DNA of 64,000 nucleotides from Bog-756 sp963756515 (lineage in GTDB: Bacteria; Actinomycetota; Acidimicrobiia; Acidimicrobiales; RAAP-2). This document shows, piece by piece, positions 42,492 to 51,505 of this stretch. The notes beneath the pieces are model-generated. The model had not been told where the DNA came from, did not search any database, and saw nothing but the letters and a program-made list of their open reading frames with translations. Where the stretch lies: the NCBI GenBank assembly GCA_963756515.1, contig CAVWNV010000011.1, positions 62,001-126,000 of the forward strand. Direction: 5' to 3'. A program made the translations under genes and the position numbers. Each line of letters opens with the position of its first letter. Position 1 is the stretch's first letter.

Positions 42492-43088
42492 TCAGTTGGT
42501 GAGTGCCTCCCGTGCTTCCCGAACGGCGTAGTAGAGCAGCACATATCCGGCGAGTGGGTCGGCCCACCACCAGCCCAGAAGGGCATTGAGTGTCAGCCCT
42601 ATCAAGACCGCCGCCGCCAGGATTCCGTCAATTATGGTGATGCGGCCCTCTGTACTGAGCACAGGGTTCCCAAGCGCCGCTCCAGTCCTCATTTTGCCCG
42701 CCGCCAGAGCGAACATCACCCCGGCCGTGACTCCCGTCCAGACGATTCCGAGTGGGCTGTGTCGTGGGTGAAAGCCAAGCGCAAGGGTGGCCGTGCTCTG
42801 AATGGCCAGGTAGACCGACAACCCCACAAATGCGAATCCGATCAGACGCATTGCCCGTTGTTGGCGTTCTTGGGCAACTTCGGCGAGCTCCCACAGAACA
42901 ACCGTCGAAGCACCGATCTCGATGAGGCTATCGAGTCCAAATCCTGCCAGGGCTACCGAGCGTGCCTCGACGGCTGCCACCGCAAGCACGACGACCCCCA
43001 CCACGTTCCAGCCGAGAGTCGCCGTCTCCAGCAATCGACCTCGCCTCAGCAGCCGACGTTGCTCATCTCTGGCGGCCGGACCGGTCAC
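42492..43088 (-). CDS. cation-diffusion-facilitator-like transporter (membrane domain only)
   Basis: The 198-residue protein has about six predicted membrane helices (LGWNVVGVVVLAVAAVEA, ALAGFGLDSLIEIGASTVVL, LIGFAFVGLSVYLAIQSTAT, LGIVWTGVTAGVMFALAAGK, TIIDGILAAAVLIGLTLNAL, ADPLAGYVLLYYAVREA). The paired acidic sites FGLDSLIE and EGRITIIDGI sit where CDF proteins bind metal. The usual cytoplasmic C-terminal domain is absent, as in a common short actinobacterial group. It probably exports divalent metal ions in exchange for protons. ATG 43088. The specificity is not readable. Confidence 0.82.
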   Translation of the reverse strand: MTGPAARDEQRRLLRRGRLLETATLGWNVVGVVVLAVAAVEARSVALAGFGLDSLIEIGASTVVLWELAEVAQERQQRAMRLIGFAFVGLSVYLAIQSTATLALGFHPRHSPLGIVWTGVTAGVMFALAAGKMRTGAALGNPVLSTEGRITIIDGILAAAVLIGLTLNALLGWWWADPLAGYVLLYYAVREAREALTN

Positions 43089-43254
43089 CGAGGCAGTGTG
43101 TCAGATCCTGTCAAGCAAGGTGTGAGGAAGGGTGCCCCCTGCGAACGCCCCGTGTGAGGGATTGCGCACCATCGCGGGGCAAAGGACTCCGTCCGAAGCG
43201 GCATCCGCACCATTGCATTACCGTTCTGACCAGCCCCTCAGAATCGAGACCCCC

Positions 43255-43548
43255 ATGAGCGTTACGACCATTACCCGATTTCACGTCGCCGAAGGCCAGG
43301 AGGCAACGCTTCTCGATCTCCAGTCCGAAGGGCGTCGACGCATGCTTGCTGCCGAAGGCTGCGAGTCCTTTGACATCCTCCATGATCAGGCTGACCCCCG
43401 ATCCTCTGCCTTCATCCAGATCTGGTCATCGCGGGAGGCACATGATGCCGCGTTTGGTGAGTTGATCATGGCCAGCGGTCACCTGGAGAAGGTTCTCGCT
43501 ACTCTCGATGAGGGAGTCGTGCAAACGTTTTATGACGTGGTCCCATAG
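43255..43548 (+). CDS. ABM-domain (antibiotic biosynthesis monooxygenase-like) protein
   Basis: The 97-residue protein from ATG 43255 (MSVTTITRFHVAEGQEATLL) has the canonical ABM pattern: a first beta strand, then RRRMLAAEGCESFDILHDQA, FIQIWSSREAHDAAFGELI and a final EGVVQTFYDVVP. The dimeric ferredoxin-like barrel may be a monooxygenase or stress-related protein. It is divergent from the CDF transporter. It is the third ABM-type gene in the window and not a close copy of the others. Confidence 0.82.
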   Translation: MSVTTITRFHVAEGQEATLLDLQSEGRRRMLAAEGCESFDILHDQADPRSSAFIQIWSSREAHDAAFGELIMASGHLEKVLATLDEGVVQTFYDVVP

Positions 43549-43759
43549 TCCGCTTGCCTATCTCGGAACACCGGCTCGGAGGCGATATCGACCGGGGTGT
43601 GCTGCCGACCGGTGTCCGTCACACGCACGCACGGTGTGCCACCTCCAGGCAGCGTCCATGGAATCGTTCCCCCCGCTGGCGAGCCTTCGGGGCAATGATA
43701 TTGACGGAGGCCGAGGGAGACGCAGCTCGAGGCCCTGGAAAGCACTGTGGGCCGAGAGA

Positions 43760-44059
43760 CTAGAAATCGGAGCCGCGTTGCAGCCATAGAAGGAAGTCGC
43801 GGGCGGCGTCAGGCCCCTCGGATTCCGCCAGGTATAAAGCGTGCGCCTGCTGTTCCGGAGAGGCCCGTTCAAATACGGCGAACAGGGCCTCGCCGATCTT
43901 GCGTGACTGATGACGAAGGTATTCGGACCTTCGATGAGCAGTAGCGTCTCGCATAATCTCTTCGAGGGCTCTGGCGTCATCGGTGAACCCAGGGAGCTTT
44001 TTGATGGCCTCGGCGATCTCATCGTCCCCTGGGGGAATCATGTCGTCGTCCAATGGCAA
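43760..44059 (-). CDS. hypothetical helical protein (99 aa)
   Basis: The product begins MPLDDDMIPPGDDEIAEAIK and continues TDDARALEEIMRDATAHRRS, KIGEALFAVFERASPEQQAH, ending FLLWLQRGSDF. It is all-helical, acidic at the start and without membrane segments. The family is not recognised. Start 44059 is the first in frame. It is a single gene. Confidence 0.6.
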   Translation of the reverse strand: MPLDDDMIPPGDDEIAEAIKKLPGFTDDARALEEIMRDATAHRRSEYLRHQSRKIGEALFAVFERASPEQQAHALYLAESEGPDAARDFLLWLQRGSDF

Positions 44060-45042
44060 ACACCGCCTTCGCTGCTAGAAGCAGCATTTGGAGCCGCCCG
44101 GGCCGGGGCAAGGGGGGACCGAACTCAGCAGCCCAAGCGACCCAGTCGACCCTAACGGGCCAGTAGCGGTCTCATGGTTGGGTTCACAAAACGTTCACCC
44201 TCCGTGGACGCGACAGATCCCCGGCCGTAGACCTGCGCAGCCTCCCGCCGTGAGGGGATGAAACCCACTAGGACATCGGCGGGGCCGCACCGGGCCTTTG
44301 ATACGCAAACTTCGCCTACTACGGTCTGCCCAACCGGGCTGGTGGAGCACTGGTCCCGCCGCCTGTGCTCCGGGCCCGGCACTCTCTCAGGCCCCCTGCC
44401 CGGCGCCGGACCAGTGCATGAAACCCGCGGTACCGTCGACAGGCCCGGCGACACTCTCAGGTCTACATCTATACGCTCAGGACTGCCCTCATCACACCTA
44501 CCACCCTGCCCTTCGCGGTGGGGGTGGTGGGGGCAATGTTGGTCCGGGATACGGACGCTTAGGCAGTCTGGCTCTCGCCGACACAGGTTGGACAGAGACT
44601 ACGAAATCGTCTGGCGAACTATTTGGCGCACAAGGCTCTCGGCCGCCTTTTTGCGGGACATGTGCGAGATGGATCGACTCCGGGGCTAACGAGTCAGACG
44701 GAGTCTGCAGAACCCGCCACAACATCGCCGTTCATATCGTCACTTGCCATTGGGCTCACGAATAGCTCCGAAGATCGGGTAGGGGGCTCTCTCCTCGATG
44801 GCGTAGCCCGCTTAGCCTGCTTGCCCTTGACATGAGATCGGTCGACCCCGCGTCGTCCACGGCAATCCGGCCGAGTCAAAGCTCAGTGTCCATACGGCTG
44901 AGTTCGGAGTTCGAGAATATGCCGGACAAGCAATCCGATCTCGACACCGTTTGATGCGGCGAGTCCAGGGCCCGTGGATCACCCGTGTAACAACACTTTA
45001 ACGGCACGTCCCGTTCGGACTCCGCAGCGACAAAGTGGGGCG
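44060..45042. other. 980-bp gap, no supported gene; repeat copy G at its end
   Basis: Open frames here have poor composition. A short minus-strand stretch near 44560-44600 (LCPTCVGESQTA and stop) could be the tail of a lost zinc-ribbon gene. From 44870 the dispersed repeat appears: CATACGGCTGAGTTCGGAG, GCCGGACAAGCAATCCGATC and GTGGATCACCCGTGTAACAA. The last string is identical to copy E. Confidence 0.5.
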
Positions 45043-45984
45043 TTATCGTCTGGAGGCGACCAGCATGGCCTTCGTCTGGGCTATGACTAACGCAGAGTTC
45101 TCCGTTTGAATGAAGTGCCCGCTATGGGTGTTGGTGATCTGCCTACCACCGAGGCTCTGGGCCAGCAGTGTCTGAGCCTTGACCCATCCCGGGTGAGACT
45201 TAGGGGCATCACCGTCCCCCAAGAAATCGATTGGCTTGTCGGAGGTCAGGACGACTGTTGGAACCATCTTCACCGGTGGGAGGGTGGAAAGAAAGGCAAT
45301 GCTGGCGGGGTAATCCGGTCGCTCACCGGTGGGGTTCTTGGCCCCGCTATCGGCGATTGTCCGAATCCACGCTCTCCAGACGTCTGGGGGCAACACCGCT
45401 TGCAAGTATTGCGAACCGGGATCGATCAGCACCATGCCATCCAGTTGGTTCCGGTAGAGGCGGTCGTAGGTTGTGGCGATCAAACCACCCCAGGAGTGGG
45501 CCACCAATAGGTACGGTAGTGACACGCCAGCGACTTGTAGCGCATCGTGGAGGGTACGGGCGTCACCCTGCGCCGTCGTCGGTTGCGGTATTGCGCTCGA
45601 ACGCGAAGGCGAGTCGTCGAAGCCGGTCGTTCCTGGTCGATCGTAGGAGCACACGCGGGTGACCTTCGCCAGCTGTGGTTCTACCGCCTGAGGGCTCTTT
45701 TGTGGCGGGTGAACAGTATCTGTGGTGTCCCCCACATAGTCCCAGCTCGCGGACGAGACACCTGCCCCCGAGATGAGAACGATCGTCGGAGAGCCGCGGC
45801 CCACGCAATGGACGAAGACTCCGTGACCGTCCACTGGGAACACCTTTGCAAAGTCGACGGACGGTGCCGTTGTGACTCCCGCCGACTGAACCGTAAGGAA
45901 GAATCCGATCATGCCAACGACCACGCTCAGGAATGCGATGGCCGAGACGACGGCTCTAGAGACCGAGACGTCAGGAGGATTCAT
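45043..45984 (-). CDS. membrane-anchored alpha/beta hydrolase
   Basis: The 313-residue protein from ATG 45984 has an N-terminal anchor AVVSAIAFLSVVVGMIGFFL. A hydrolase fold follows: IVLISGAGVSSASWDYV (oxyanion region), VCSYDRPGTTGFD, nucleophile elbow LLVAHSWGGLIATT (Ser about 164), DGMVLIDPGS, and the catalytic His in THSGHFIQTENSAL. It probably acts outside the membrane. A TTG two codons upstream is a less likely start. The adjacent gene downstream on the same strand encodes a different serine hydrolase family. Confidence 0.87.
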   Translation of the reverse strand: MNPPDVSVSRAVVSAIAFLSVVVGMIGFFLTVQSAGVTTAPSVDFAKVFPVDGHGVFVHCVGRGSPTIVLISGAGVSSASWDYVGDTTDTVHPPQKSPQAVEPQLAKVTRVCSYDRPGTTGFDDSPSRSSAIPQPTTAQGDARTLHDALQVAGVSLPYLLVAHSWGGLIATTYDRLYRNQLDGMVLIDPGSQYLQAVLPPDVWRAWIRTIADSGAKNPTGERPDYPASIAFLSTLPPVKMVPTVVLTSDKPIDFLGDGDAPKSHPGWVKAQTLLAQSLGGRQITNTHSGHFIQTENSALVIAQTKAMLVASRR

Positions 45985-46231
45985 GCGCAACGAACATCCA
46001 TGTTGTTCTCCTCTTCAAAAGAAGGCACCGTCCCCGCTCAGACGGTTCAGAACCTGCTACGTACCTGGTCAACCCTGACCTTGCTCCGTCACCGGTTCGA
46101 CACGAACGATCCCAGCGCATCGCCGTCATCGTCGCCGAGTTCTGCATGGCTGCGGCGCGAAGCGTTGGCTTCAACCAGCTTGCTTCGCGTTGTCGGACTT
46201 TCGACGACGAGGACGCCCAGGATTCCAGGCC

Positions 46232-47593
46232 TCAATCCTGTGCCGGCAAGCCGGTATAACTGGGAGCGATGGCTTGAGAGGGTGTGAGCCCAAAGCCGAT
46301 GTTCGGGCCGTAGACATCCATGGCGAGTGCCTGGAACATCCGAGTGGGTGTGACGGCATTGGGTTGCTTGATGGATACGACCTCGATGGTCGTGTGGCGG
46401 GAAGGCGAGTACATGGTGATCGATTCGTAGCCAGGGAAACTGCCTTCTTTGCCAATGAACCCCCCGGACTCAACAAAGCCCAGTCCTTGGATCCACCGGC
46501 CGGGACCGTTGTAGTCGTCGGAGAAGGCGTAGGGGATCATGTCCTGTTGTGCCTCTTTCCAGACCGCCGGCTTGAGTAGGGCACCGGTTCCGAGCGCTTG
46601 AGACCAGACGTGCAGGTCCGACAGCGTGGAGACCATCCCACCGGACGCCCCGACGCACGACTGATGCAATGCGGTGGCATCATCTGAGGCAACCCCCGGC
46701 GCCCGGGTGGAAAGAACGCCCCCGGTGCCGTACCCGTGAGTGAAGGGCACACTCAGACCGTTCCCCGAGGTGGGAAGCAGGGTGCGGTGTAGACCCAGGG
46801 GTCGGGCGATGCGCTGCTGGATCGCCGTGCTCACATCCTCTCCCGTCACCAACTCCACGACCCGCCCCAGGAGGTCGTACCCGTAGTTGCTGTAGGACCA
46901 CTTGGTGCCGGGACGTGAAAGTGGAGCCTGCGCCGCGCCCGCCGCCAGCACATCCGCTTCCGTGCACCCGGTGGCCAGCTTGTTCACGTTGGCCTCCTCG
47001 ACGAGGAAGCCAGTTTGGAGACCACTGGTCATGTTGAGGAGCTCTCGGATTGTGATCTGGTTCCCGTTGGGCACTCCTGGGACCCACTTGGAGATATGGT
47101 CGTCGAAGGACACTTTGCCCTCGCCGATCAACTGAAGGATGAGATCGGCCGTAAAGGCCTTGGTCTGACTGGCGATCTTGAATTGCATGTCCGTACGAAG
47201 TGGCTCCCCGGTGGTGAGATTGGCCACACCGTCCGCACTCACATAGGTTCCCTTTGGGCTCCAGATGCCGACAAGCACGCCAGGGGTGTTAGCGGCGTCT
47301 TTGAACTGACGGACGGTCTGCTGGACCTTGGCCAGCGTCGATGCCGGGAGTGGTGCACCTGCCGTCCCACGGTTCGACTTCGACGGTGTGCCGGAGGCGC
47401 TGGCCGTGCACGCAGAGGCAGTCAAGCCTACGACGAGTATCAGGATGCCGATCTTTCGCCCGTTGCGCTCATGACCCGTGGCCTGGCCACCATGGCGGCC
47501 GCTCTGCCGACCAACCCCAACACGATGGCGGAGCGGCCGAGGGCGACCACCAAATGGCGACGATTCGGACGTTGCAACTGTCACTCGGTCCAT
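46232..47593 (-). CDS. beta-lactamase/class C-type serine hydrolase, lipoprotein
   Basis: The 453-residue protein from ATG 47593 lies behind GGAGAGG. After a basic N-terminus, the hydrophobic GILILVVGLTASAC provides a lipobox-like Cys62, so it is probably a lipoprotein. The catalytic motif S-x-x-K is ASQTK (Ser142/Lys145), and the Tyr motif is YSN (234-236). HGYGTGG may form the third element. The fold is that of class C beta-lactamases and DD-peptidases or esterases. The role could be cell-wall or ester hydrolysis. A longer start at 47656 is possible. Confidence 0.85.
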   Translation of the reverse strand: MDRVTVATSESSPFGGRPRPLRHRVGVGRQSGRHGGQATGHERNGRKIGILILVVGLTASACTASASGTPSKSNRGTAGAPLPASTLAKVQQTVRQFKDAANTPGVLVGIWSPKGTYVSADGVANLTTGEPLRTDMQFKIASQTKAFTADLILQLIGEGKVSFDDHISKWVPGVPNGNQITIRELLNMTSGLQTGFLVEEANVNKLATGCTEADVLAAGAAQAPLSRPGTKWSYSNYGYDLLGRVVELVTGEDVSTAIQQRIARPLGLHRTLLPTSGNGLSVPFTHGYGTGGVLSTRAPGVASDDATALHQSCVGASGGMVSTLSDLHVWSQALGTGALLKPAVWKEAQQDMIPYAFSDDYNGPGRWIQGLGFVESGGFIGKEGSFPGYESITMYSPSRHTTIEVVSIKQPNAVTPTRMFQALAMDVYGPNIGFGLTPSQAIAPSYTGLPAQD

Positions 47594-47620
47594 TGGTCCT
47601 CTCCTCTTTTGATTGACGAT

Positions 47621-47727
47621 CTCGACGGTTTTGGGTGCCCTGGGTGATTCGGTCATGGCTTTCTGTCTCCAGTTCTCAACGGTCTTAGGTGCTCCGGGTG
47701 GTTCGGTTGTGGCTCCCTGTCTCCAGT
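47621..47727. repeat. 54-bp tandem duplication
   Basis: Two 53-base copies (47621-47673 and 47675-47727) match at about four fifths of positions and share CTGTCTCCAGT and GGTGATTCGGT/GGTGGTTCGGT. The duplication spans the 3' end of the hydrolase fragment gene and the leader of the class C hydrolase gene. Confidence 0.75.
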
Positions 47728-48032
47728 GATCCGTTCACAGTGGTTCGGCCCCGGCGGAGGGTCGGCACCACCTGGTTGGCGAGCCTGGACACGAACGCCG
47801 GATTGTCGAGCACGATGCTGTGCCCGCTGTGGGTGTCGCCGATCCACCTCGTTTCAGCGACCAGCTCTGCTACCTCACGCTGCGCCTCGTATTGGGTGTG
47901 TTCGATCACGCCGGCAATTGAGGCCGGGACTCCGGGTGGAAAGCTCGACGGGTCGATGGGCTCTATCAGCCGTGAATACCACGGGGGCATGTGGGGAATC
48001 GATCGGGCGTTCGCCACACCGTTCGTGTTCAT
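47685..48032 (-). CDS. C-terminal fragment of an alpha/beta hydrolase
   Basis: The 115-residue protein from ATG 48032 (MNTNGVANARSIPHMPPWYS) contains the end of a hydrolase fold: the helix REVAELVAETRWIGD, catalytic-His region THSGHSIVLDNPAFVSRLAN, then a tail made of tandem-duplication sequence (TGSHNRTTRST). The nucleophile half is absent, so it cannot be a working hydrolase. It starts 10 bases after the hemerythrin stop with its own GTGAGG site. It may be a decayed gene now driven from the hemerythrin operon. Confidence 0.55.
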   Translation of the reverse strand: MNTNGVANARSIPHMPPWYSRLIEPIDPSSFPPGVPASIAGVIEHTQYEAQREVAELVAETRWIGDTHSGHSIVLDNPAFVSRLANQVVPTLRRGRTTVNGSLETGSHNRTTRST

Positions 48033-48042
48033 GATCTCTACC

Positions 48043-48744
48043 TCACCGCACGCCGAGACGACGGGCGAGCGCATCGACGTCGGCAGAGTCGAGCACGGCG
48101 TTGGCCAGTCCCCAGACTCCCTCGAACATCTGGGCCGGCGCGCCGGCCCTCATCCCACCGAGCATCTCGGCCCGGTCGTCTACGTTCATGGCGGGCAGCA
48201 TGACCGCCAGTGACCGGGCCATCTGATCGGGGGGGATGCTAGAGACGATGGCTCGATGGATGTCCTCGACTGCCTCGGGACCGATGGCCCGCTCCAGCAC
48301 GGGCAGCACGAGCCGTTCCTCAACGTCCTGGTGGGCGAGGTACACGCCGGTGAATTCGGCGAGCTCCAGGTAGAGCCGGTGGACCGTCTGAGGGCGACGA
48401 ACCTGCGGGGACTCGACCGAACTGTCAACCAGCGCGATCAACTCGATCTCACGAGCCGAGACGAGTTCGTGGTCGGCCTCAATACGGGCCGCCAGGTCAG
48501 GAAGATTGGCCTCCAACACCGGCTGGATCGCCTTATCCTCGTGCTCGGCGTGACCTTGCAGCATCTCTACTACGGCACGAACGTGGACCGCGAGCTCCTG
48601 TTGCACGCCGTCGCTGACCGGGTCGATGCGGCCGGCCTGGCCGGTAACGGCAAAGAGTTCGGCGCGAATCCCCTTGTGGACGTCGCGGTAGAGGTGGGCC
48701 GCGACGTTGGTCTCGATCGGGCCGGCTTGGTTGGTGACGGTCAT
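48043..48744 (-). CDS. hemerythrin-like domain protein
   Basis: The 233-residue protein contains His/Glu/Asp positions of a hemerythrin-like four-helix bundle: HLYRDVHKGIRAELF (first His), MLQGHAEHEDKAIQPVLEA (H-x2-H/E), EADHELV, and VYLAHQDVEERLVLPVLERA (His with E-E). The C-terminal part MLPAMNVDDRAEMLGGMRAG is conserved in this actinobacterial group. It probably binds O2, NO or iron via a di-iron site. The gene is divergent from the PNPOx pair 122 bases away. Confidence 0.85.
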   Translation of the reverse strand: MTVTNQAGPIETNVAAHLYRDVHKGIRAELFAVTGQAGRIDPVSDGVQQELAVHVRAVVEMLQGHAEHEDKAIQPVLEANLPDLAARIEADHELVSAREIELIALVDSSVESPQVRRPQTVHRLYLELAEFTGVYLAHQDVEERLVLPVLERAIGPEAVEDIHRAIVSSIPPDQMARSLAVMLPAMNVDDRAEMLGGMRAGAPAQMFEGVWGLANAVLDSADVDALARRLGVR

Positions 48745-48866
48745 TTGGTGTCCTCCTGGTGAGTGGCCCGGTCATCTGGGCAGCACGTTTGACGTGGGTT
48801 CTATTGTGAGGAAGTCCTGAGGGGTCCGTTCCTGAAAGACGCGTAGCCGAATGCTAAAAAGTCCTT
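48745..48866. promoter_or_regulatory. divergent promoter region, hemerythrin / PNPOx genes
   Basis: These 122 bases separate two divergent operons. CCAGGAGGACACC provides the hemerythrin ribosome-binding site. A promoter for the PNPOx side should lie before 48860. No unambiguous operator palindrome could be read. Confidence 0.45.
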
Positions 48867-49367
48867 ATGGTGGGTAACTTTCAGCCGGGAACCGCTCTCG
48901 AGGGCCCGGTGGCAGACCTACTAGCGGACCGGTACGCACTAATCGTCGGACTTGTCGGAGCGGACGGTCACCCTTACGCCACCCGTGGGTGGGGTTTGAC
49001 CGTGCTGCCCGGTCCCCTGGCCCAGTTCCGCCTCGTGCTCAGCAGCGACGACGGTCCGCAGGTCAATACCGACCGCGAAGGCCATCGACTGGCAGTAACT
49101 GCTGCCGACCCCCGTACCTTGCGGGCCGTGCAGTTCAAAGGTCGAACCGGGCCGGCCGAGTCCGCCACGACCGATGATCGGGCCGCCGTGGTCCGCTTCT
49201 GCCAATCGTTCTTCGGTGTGGTAGTAGAGGTGGAAGGCACCGATCGCGCACTGCTCGATCGCCTGGTTCCACGTGACTTTGTTGCCTGCACGGTCGTCAT
49301 CGAGTCGCTCTACGACCAGGCGCCAGGGCCGGGAGCGGGGGCCGAGCTAGCCGGACGACATCCGTGA
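48867..49367 (+). CDS. pyridoxamine-5'-phosphate-oxidase-like (FMN-binding barrel) protein
   Basis: The 166-residue protein shows the split-barrel pattern: LADRYALIVGLVGADGHPYA, QFRLVLSSDDGPQVNTDREG, HRLAVTAADPRTLRAVQFKG and a final RDFVACTVVIESLYDQAPG. The fold normally binds flavin (FMN/F420) or haem. The stop codon overlaps the GTG of the next gene (GTGA), which itself begins with a second barrel domain, so the two products are made together. Confidence 0.82.
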   Translation: MVGNFQPGTALEGPVADLLADRYALIVGLVGADGHPYATRGWGLTVLPGPLAQFRLVLSSDDGPQVNTDREGHRLAVTAADPRTLRAVQFKGRTGPAESATTDDRAAVVRFCQSFFGVVVEVEGTDRALLDRLVPRDFVACTVVIESLYDQAPGPGAGAELAGRHP

Positions 49368-50758
49368 CCGGCCCCCATGCAGGCCGAACGCCGTCGCTTC
49401 AGGACCTCAGACTGTGCTTCGAAGGAGCCATACCTGCCGTCGTGGCCACCGCCGCAGCAGACGGCGCACCGAATGTCACCTTCCTATCGCGGGTGCGGTT
49501 CGTAGACGACGAGCGCATAGCTCTGTCCAACCAGTTCTTTTCCAAGACCACTCAGAATCTGATCGAGAATCCTCGGGCCAGTGTCATGCTCATGGATCCG
49601 ACCGACTATGCCCAGTATCGGCTCGCGCTCGCCTTCGAGCGCACTGAGCGCCGAGGGGACGTGTTCGAGCTCCTGCGGGACGACGTGGCTGCCGTGGCTG
49701 CGATGCAGGGCATGCAGGGTGTGTTCAGGCTCCGCGGCGCAGACATCTACCGTGTCCTGGACATCAAGGTGGTGCCTGGTGCTCGGCCCGATGACCCTGA
49801 GCGGGTTCCAGTGGAGGCATCTGGGTCCCGGTTTGCTCCCGGGTTGCTGGCCGAACTGAGCTCGCGCATGAGTCGCTGCGTCGATCTCGACACCCTCGTC
49901 GCCACCACAGTCGATGGCTTGGCCGAGCTGCTCGGGTACCCAAACTCAATGCTCTTGCTGTTGGACGAGAAAAGTTCAAGTCTGTACACCATCGCCAGTC
50001 GCGGCTACGAAACCGAGGGTGTCGGCTCGGAGATCCCGATCGGAGCGGGGGTCATTGGCATGGCTGCTGCCCAGTGCGCCCCGATTCGCCTCGGCAACCT
50101 CAGCCAACTCAACCGCTACGGACAGACCGTTCGACATGCGTACGAGGCCGCCGGCGATATCGCCCCCGGACATGAGATTCCCTTCCCTGGTCTCACCGGG
50201 ACACAAAGTCGGGTAGCGGTGCCGGCCATGACCCACGGCCAACTGGTCGGGGTGCTGGTGGTGGAGAGCCGGACTCCGGTGGCATACACCTCTGACGACG
50301 AAGCGCTTTTGATGGTGGTCGCGACGCTGGTCGCCGGACTCATCGACCCCCAGCCCGGTGCGGACGGGGGCACCTCCAATGATGGGTCCAGCGCCGAAGG
50401 GGACCGCCGCACCAAGAGGGGGTTGCCATCCGCCCGGGTACGCTACTTCGCGGTCGATGGCAGCGTGTTCATCGACGGGGACTACCTGATCAAGGGAGTC
50501 GCCGGTCGTCTGCTGTGGTCCTTGCTCCAACAGTACGAGGGCGACGGGCGTGTCGACTTCTCAAATCGGGAGGTTCGCCTCGACCCCTCCCTAGAGCTCC
50601 CCGAGTTTCGGGATAACTTCGAGAGCCGCCTCGTCCTCCTGAAGCGACGATTGGACGAGCGGCACGCCCCGATCCACGTCAAGAAGACCGGCAGAGGACG
50701 CTTCCAGCTCATAGTCGAAGCCGAGCTCCACACTGAGTCCGTCCCCGTTCAAAGCTAA
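49364..50758 (+). CDS. three-domain sensor: PNPOx barrel, GAF, C-terminal winged-helix-like region
   Basis: The 464-residue protein has three parts. Residues 10-145 form a PNPOx-like flavin barrel (IPAVVATAAADGAPNVTFLS, DPTDYAQYRLALAFERTERR). Residues about 165-325 are a GAF domain (RCVDLDTLVATTVDGLAELL, SMLLLLDEKSSSLYTIASRG, RVAVPAMTHGQLVGVLVVES). Residues about 350-460 resemble a winged helix (VDGSVFIDGDYLIKGVAGRL, FSNREVRLDPSLELPEFRDN, LVLLKRRLDERHAPIHVKKT, GRGRFQLIVE), suggesting DNA binding. GTG 49364 overlaps the previous stop. A redox- or gas-sensing transcription factor for the divergent locus is inference. Confidence 0.8.
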   Translation: MTGPHAGRTPSLQDLRLCFEGAIPAVVATAAADGAPNVTFLSRVRFVDDERIALSNQFFSKTTQNLIENPRASVMLMDPTDYAQYRLALAFERTERRGDVFELLRDDVAAVAAMQGMQGVFRLRGADIYRVLDIKVVPGARPDDPERVPVEASGSRFAPGLLAELSSRMSRCVDLDTLVATTVDGLAELLGYPNSMLLLLDEKSSSLYTIASRGYETEGVGSEIPIGAGVIGMAAAQCAPIRLGNLSQLNRYGQTVRHAYEAAGDIAPGHEIPFPGLTGTQSRVAVPAMTHGQLVGVLVVESRTPVAYTSDDEALLMVVATLVAGLIDPQPGADGGTSNDGSSAEGDRRTKRGLPSARVRYFAVDGSVFIDGDYLIKGVAGRLLWSLLQQYEGDGRVDFSNREVRLDPSLELPEFRDNFESRLVLLKRRLDERHAPIHVKKTGRGRFQLIVEAELHTESVPVQS

Positions 50759-51505
50759 CTCCCTCTCCCGACCCGACATTGATACGACGACCACATCGAA
50801 CAATGGGTTCGGCACTGACTGCCAATCCGCTCGTGGTAACCAGCGATCAGGGCCTTCCATGCGACTTCATCCCCTCACCTGGTGACCAAGGATGGTCTAT
50901 CGATCGTGCGTTGCGCATCCCTCTGCGAAGTGCTGGAGCAGGCCCCAGGTGGCTTGAGTCGCCTCCTCCTGAGGAAAGTGGCCGGCACCCGGTACGACGG
51001 CGCGGGTGACGTTTGTCACTCCGGCCTTCCGGAGTCCCACGACGTCACACACCGCTCCCCCGCCGATTTGGCGCCCTCTTGTCGCCGATCCCCAAGCCTC
51101 AGGCCGTGAAGGGCTGAGTTCGGGACCGGTCGAAGGGTCCGCTCACACGTTGGGCCATCTGACTCACACTCAGTGTGCATGCGGCTGAGGTTGTTTTGGT
51201 CGAGAAGTCGGTTGACCTCAACTCCACTCAGTCGGTCTACGACTGAAGTCGAAGCCTCGACTCCAGTCGAGACGACGCGCAAAGGATAGAAGGTCGAACG
51301 ACAGCTCCTTGTCTCGATCCAAAGGTTGAGCTGGATCTGGCTATAGTTCTCGCGAGGGGAACGAGTACGTTGCGTGGAGACGGTGGATGAGAGAGCCTGG
51401 ACCATGGAGTCGGGCTGCCCCGAGTGGGACAGCCTGTCGAGCAATCCATTGGCGGTCACCCCTAGAGAGCCTTCCGCGATTCAAACCAGTCCCTCTGGAT
51501 CCCCT
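50759..51505. repeat. intergenic region with dispersed repeat copy H
   Basis: At 51100-51260 are GTGAAGGGCTGAGTTCGGGA, CCGGTCGAAGGGTCCGCTCA, CACACGTTGGGCC and ATGCGGCTGAGGTTG, then repeated short ACTCAGTC/GACTGAAGTCG inverted blocks. A 147-codon open frame across this stretch (51016-51459, minus) is made of repeat sequence and is not supported as a gene. Confidence 0.6.

Noticed and set aside
44152..44454. 100-codon minus-strand frame in the 44-45 kb gap
   Set aside because: No recognisable motif, no ribosome-binding site, proline/arginine-rich mirror-type composition.
51016..51459. 147-codon minus-strand frame
   Set aside because: It consists largely of dispersed-repeat sequence and has no family-like segments.
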